DNA of 6,489 bases. Origin: RGIG2560 sp964418385. Its GTDB lineage: Bacteria; Patescibacteriota; Microgenomatia; UBA1400; PJMF01. Below are positions 6,078-6,489 of this stretch, piece by piece. The position numbers and the translations under genes are program-made. Within the stretch, counting starts at the first letter, position 1, and each line of letters opens with the position of its first letter. The stretch lies in the NCBI GenBank assembly GCA_964418385.1, contig CAYQLH010000051.1:1-6489 (forward strand), in the 5' to 3' direction. The notes beneath the pieces were generated by a model. It saw only the letters and a list, made by a program, of their open reading frames with translations, was not told the origin of the DNA and ran no database searches.

Positions 6078-6110
6078 AAACTCAAATTGCTTCAAGTTTT
6101 CCTTTTCCTT
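6078..6110 (-). promoter_or_regulatory. Hairpin-spaced Shine-Dalgarno for rplC
   Basis: In the 40-nt gap after the rpsJ stop, the minus strand reads AAGGAAAAGG (6110-6101), one A, then an inverted repeat: AAACTTGAA (6099-6091), loop GCAA (6090-6087), TTTGAGTTT (6086-6078). The stem has 9 pairs, two of them G-U, capped by a GNRA-type tetraloop. Then follow AACGGTT (7 nt) and the rplC ATG at 6070. The linear distance from the Shine-Dalgarno to the ATG is 30 nt; with the hairpin folded out it is 8 nt. No U-run follows the stem, so it is not a typical terminator. The structure also hides the in-frame TTG at 6085. The repeat is seen directly; the role is inferred. Confidence 0.55.
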
Positions 6111-6440
6111 CTACATTTTCACCTGAATGTCCACACCAGCAGGCAGCTCCAGATGGATCAAGTTATCAATGGTTTTACTGGTCGGATCCACAATGTCAAT
6201 CACCCGTTTGTGGGTACGAATCACATAATGTTCCTGAGCGTCTTTATCAGTGTGCGGCGACGCCAAAACCGTAAACCATTTTTTCTCCGTGGGCAAAGGC
6301 ACCGGGCCAACAACTCTGGCACCAGTCGACAACGCCATATCTAAAACCTTATCAGAAGCTTCATCGATCACCCGATGGTCATAAGACTTCAGTCTGACTC
6401 GAATTTTATAAGCGTCTTTTTTTTCGCCACGTATCGCCAT
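6111..6440 (-). CDS. rpsJ: 30S ribosomal protein S10
   Basis: S10 is in the head of the small subunit and, as NusE, also joins the NusB antitermination complex. From the ATG at 6440 the product has 109 residues (103 in E. coli). Blocks are KIRVRLKSYDHRVIDEASDK (12-31), TGARVVGPVPLPTEKKWFTV (39-58), SPHTDKDAQEHYVIRTHKRV (61-80) and LELPAGVDIQVKM at the end; all match the family. An upstream in-frame ATG at 6476 would add 12 residues with no family match and no ribosome-binding site visible, so I prefer 6440, which has GGAAAAAGGA just upstream. It is the first gene of the operon in the usual order, and ends with the only TAG stop in the window. Confidence 0.97.
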   Translation of the reverse strand: MAIRGEKKDAYKIRVRLKSYDHRVIDEASDKVLDMALSTGARVVGPVPLPTEKKWFTVLASPHTDKDAQEHYVIRTHKRVIDIVDPTSKTIDNLIHLELPAGVDIQVKM

Positions 6441-6443
6441 AAT

Positions 6444-6453
6444 TCCTTTTTCC
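6444..6453 (-). promoter_or_regulatory. Ribosome-binding site of rpsJ
   Basis: The minus strand reads GGAAAAAGGA and then ATT before the ATG at 6440. The 3' AGGA is rather close to the ATG (3 nt), while the 5' GGAAAA gives a more normal distance. It decides for the start at 6440 over the ATG at 6476. The remaining bases up to the right edge (6454-6489) show no promoter or hairpin that I can support. Confidence 0.6.
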
Positions 6454-6489
6454 GATTTGAGCCCGTTGCAGCCCATAGCTAATTTCAGA

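Noticed and set aside
6083..6085. TTG as the start of rplC, adding five residues (MSLTV).
   Set aside because: The added residues do not match L3, the TTG lies in the 3' arm of a hairpin, and the ATG at 6070 gives the normal family N-terminus.
6441..6476. Longer rpsJ starting at the ATG at 6476.
   Set aside because: The 12 extra residues match nothing in S10, and the ATG at 6440 has a ribosome-binding site just upstream.
6454..6489. Possible promoter or S10 leader element upstream of rpsJ (TAGCTATGG and a GGGCT direct repeat).
   Set aside because: No -35/-10 pair and no convincing hairpin; the segment is too short to judge.

Overview
The window is a single, densely packed ribosomal-protein operon read entirely on the minus strand. 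It is the classic S10 cluster running into the start of the spc cluster. In transcription order (right to left) it holds rpsJ (S10), rplC (L3), rplD (L4), rplW (L23), rplB (L2), rpsS (S19), rplV (L22), rpsC (S3), rplP (L16), rpmC (L29), rpsQ (S17), rplN (L14), rplX (L24) and rplE (L5). L5 runs off the left edge with all but its last few codons present. Nothing plausible is coded on the plus strand.

Gene order is canonical for bacteria and no gene is broken or inserted. Gaps are very short: two TAATG overlaps (L3/L4, L2/S19), one ATGA overlap (L29/S17), most other gaps 1-16 nt, and a largest gap of 40 nt (S10/L3). Of 13 visible stops, 11 are TAA, one TGA and one TAG. Tryptophan is TGG and TGA ends L29, so a standard bacterial code (table 11) fits. 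No promoter or terminator was recognised; transcription must start upstream of the right edge and continue past the left edge.

The proteins are clearly bacterial but divergent. The L22 hairpin reads RRFRAVSRGRGHG, the L2 C-terminus has HPKTPWGKPALGHKTRKR, S3 is short, L3 has a long low-complexity tail, and L29 and S17 are unusual. Together with the compact layout and a base composition near the mid-40s percent GC (by eye on a few lines), this suggests a Candidate Phyla Radiation (Patescibacteria) genome. That placement is inference and needs a tree.

The most interesting signal is in two translation-start regions. Upstream of L3 and of L16 the good Shine-Dalgarno (SD) sequence lies about 30 nt from the ATG, too far to work directly. 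In both cases a 9-bp hairpin sits exactly between them. If the hairpin forms, 8 nt of unpaired spacer remain in each case. This resembles the folded-out spacer known from phage T4 gene 38. The other starts mostly have an ordinary nearby SD or a stop/start overlap.

The products work together: S10, S19, S3 and S17 build the small subunit (head, A-site, mRNA entry, 5' domain). L3, L4, L23, L2, L22, L16, L29, L14, L24 and L5 build the large subunit core, exit tunnel, subunit bridges and central protuberance.
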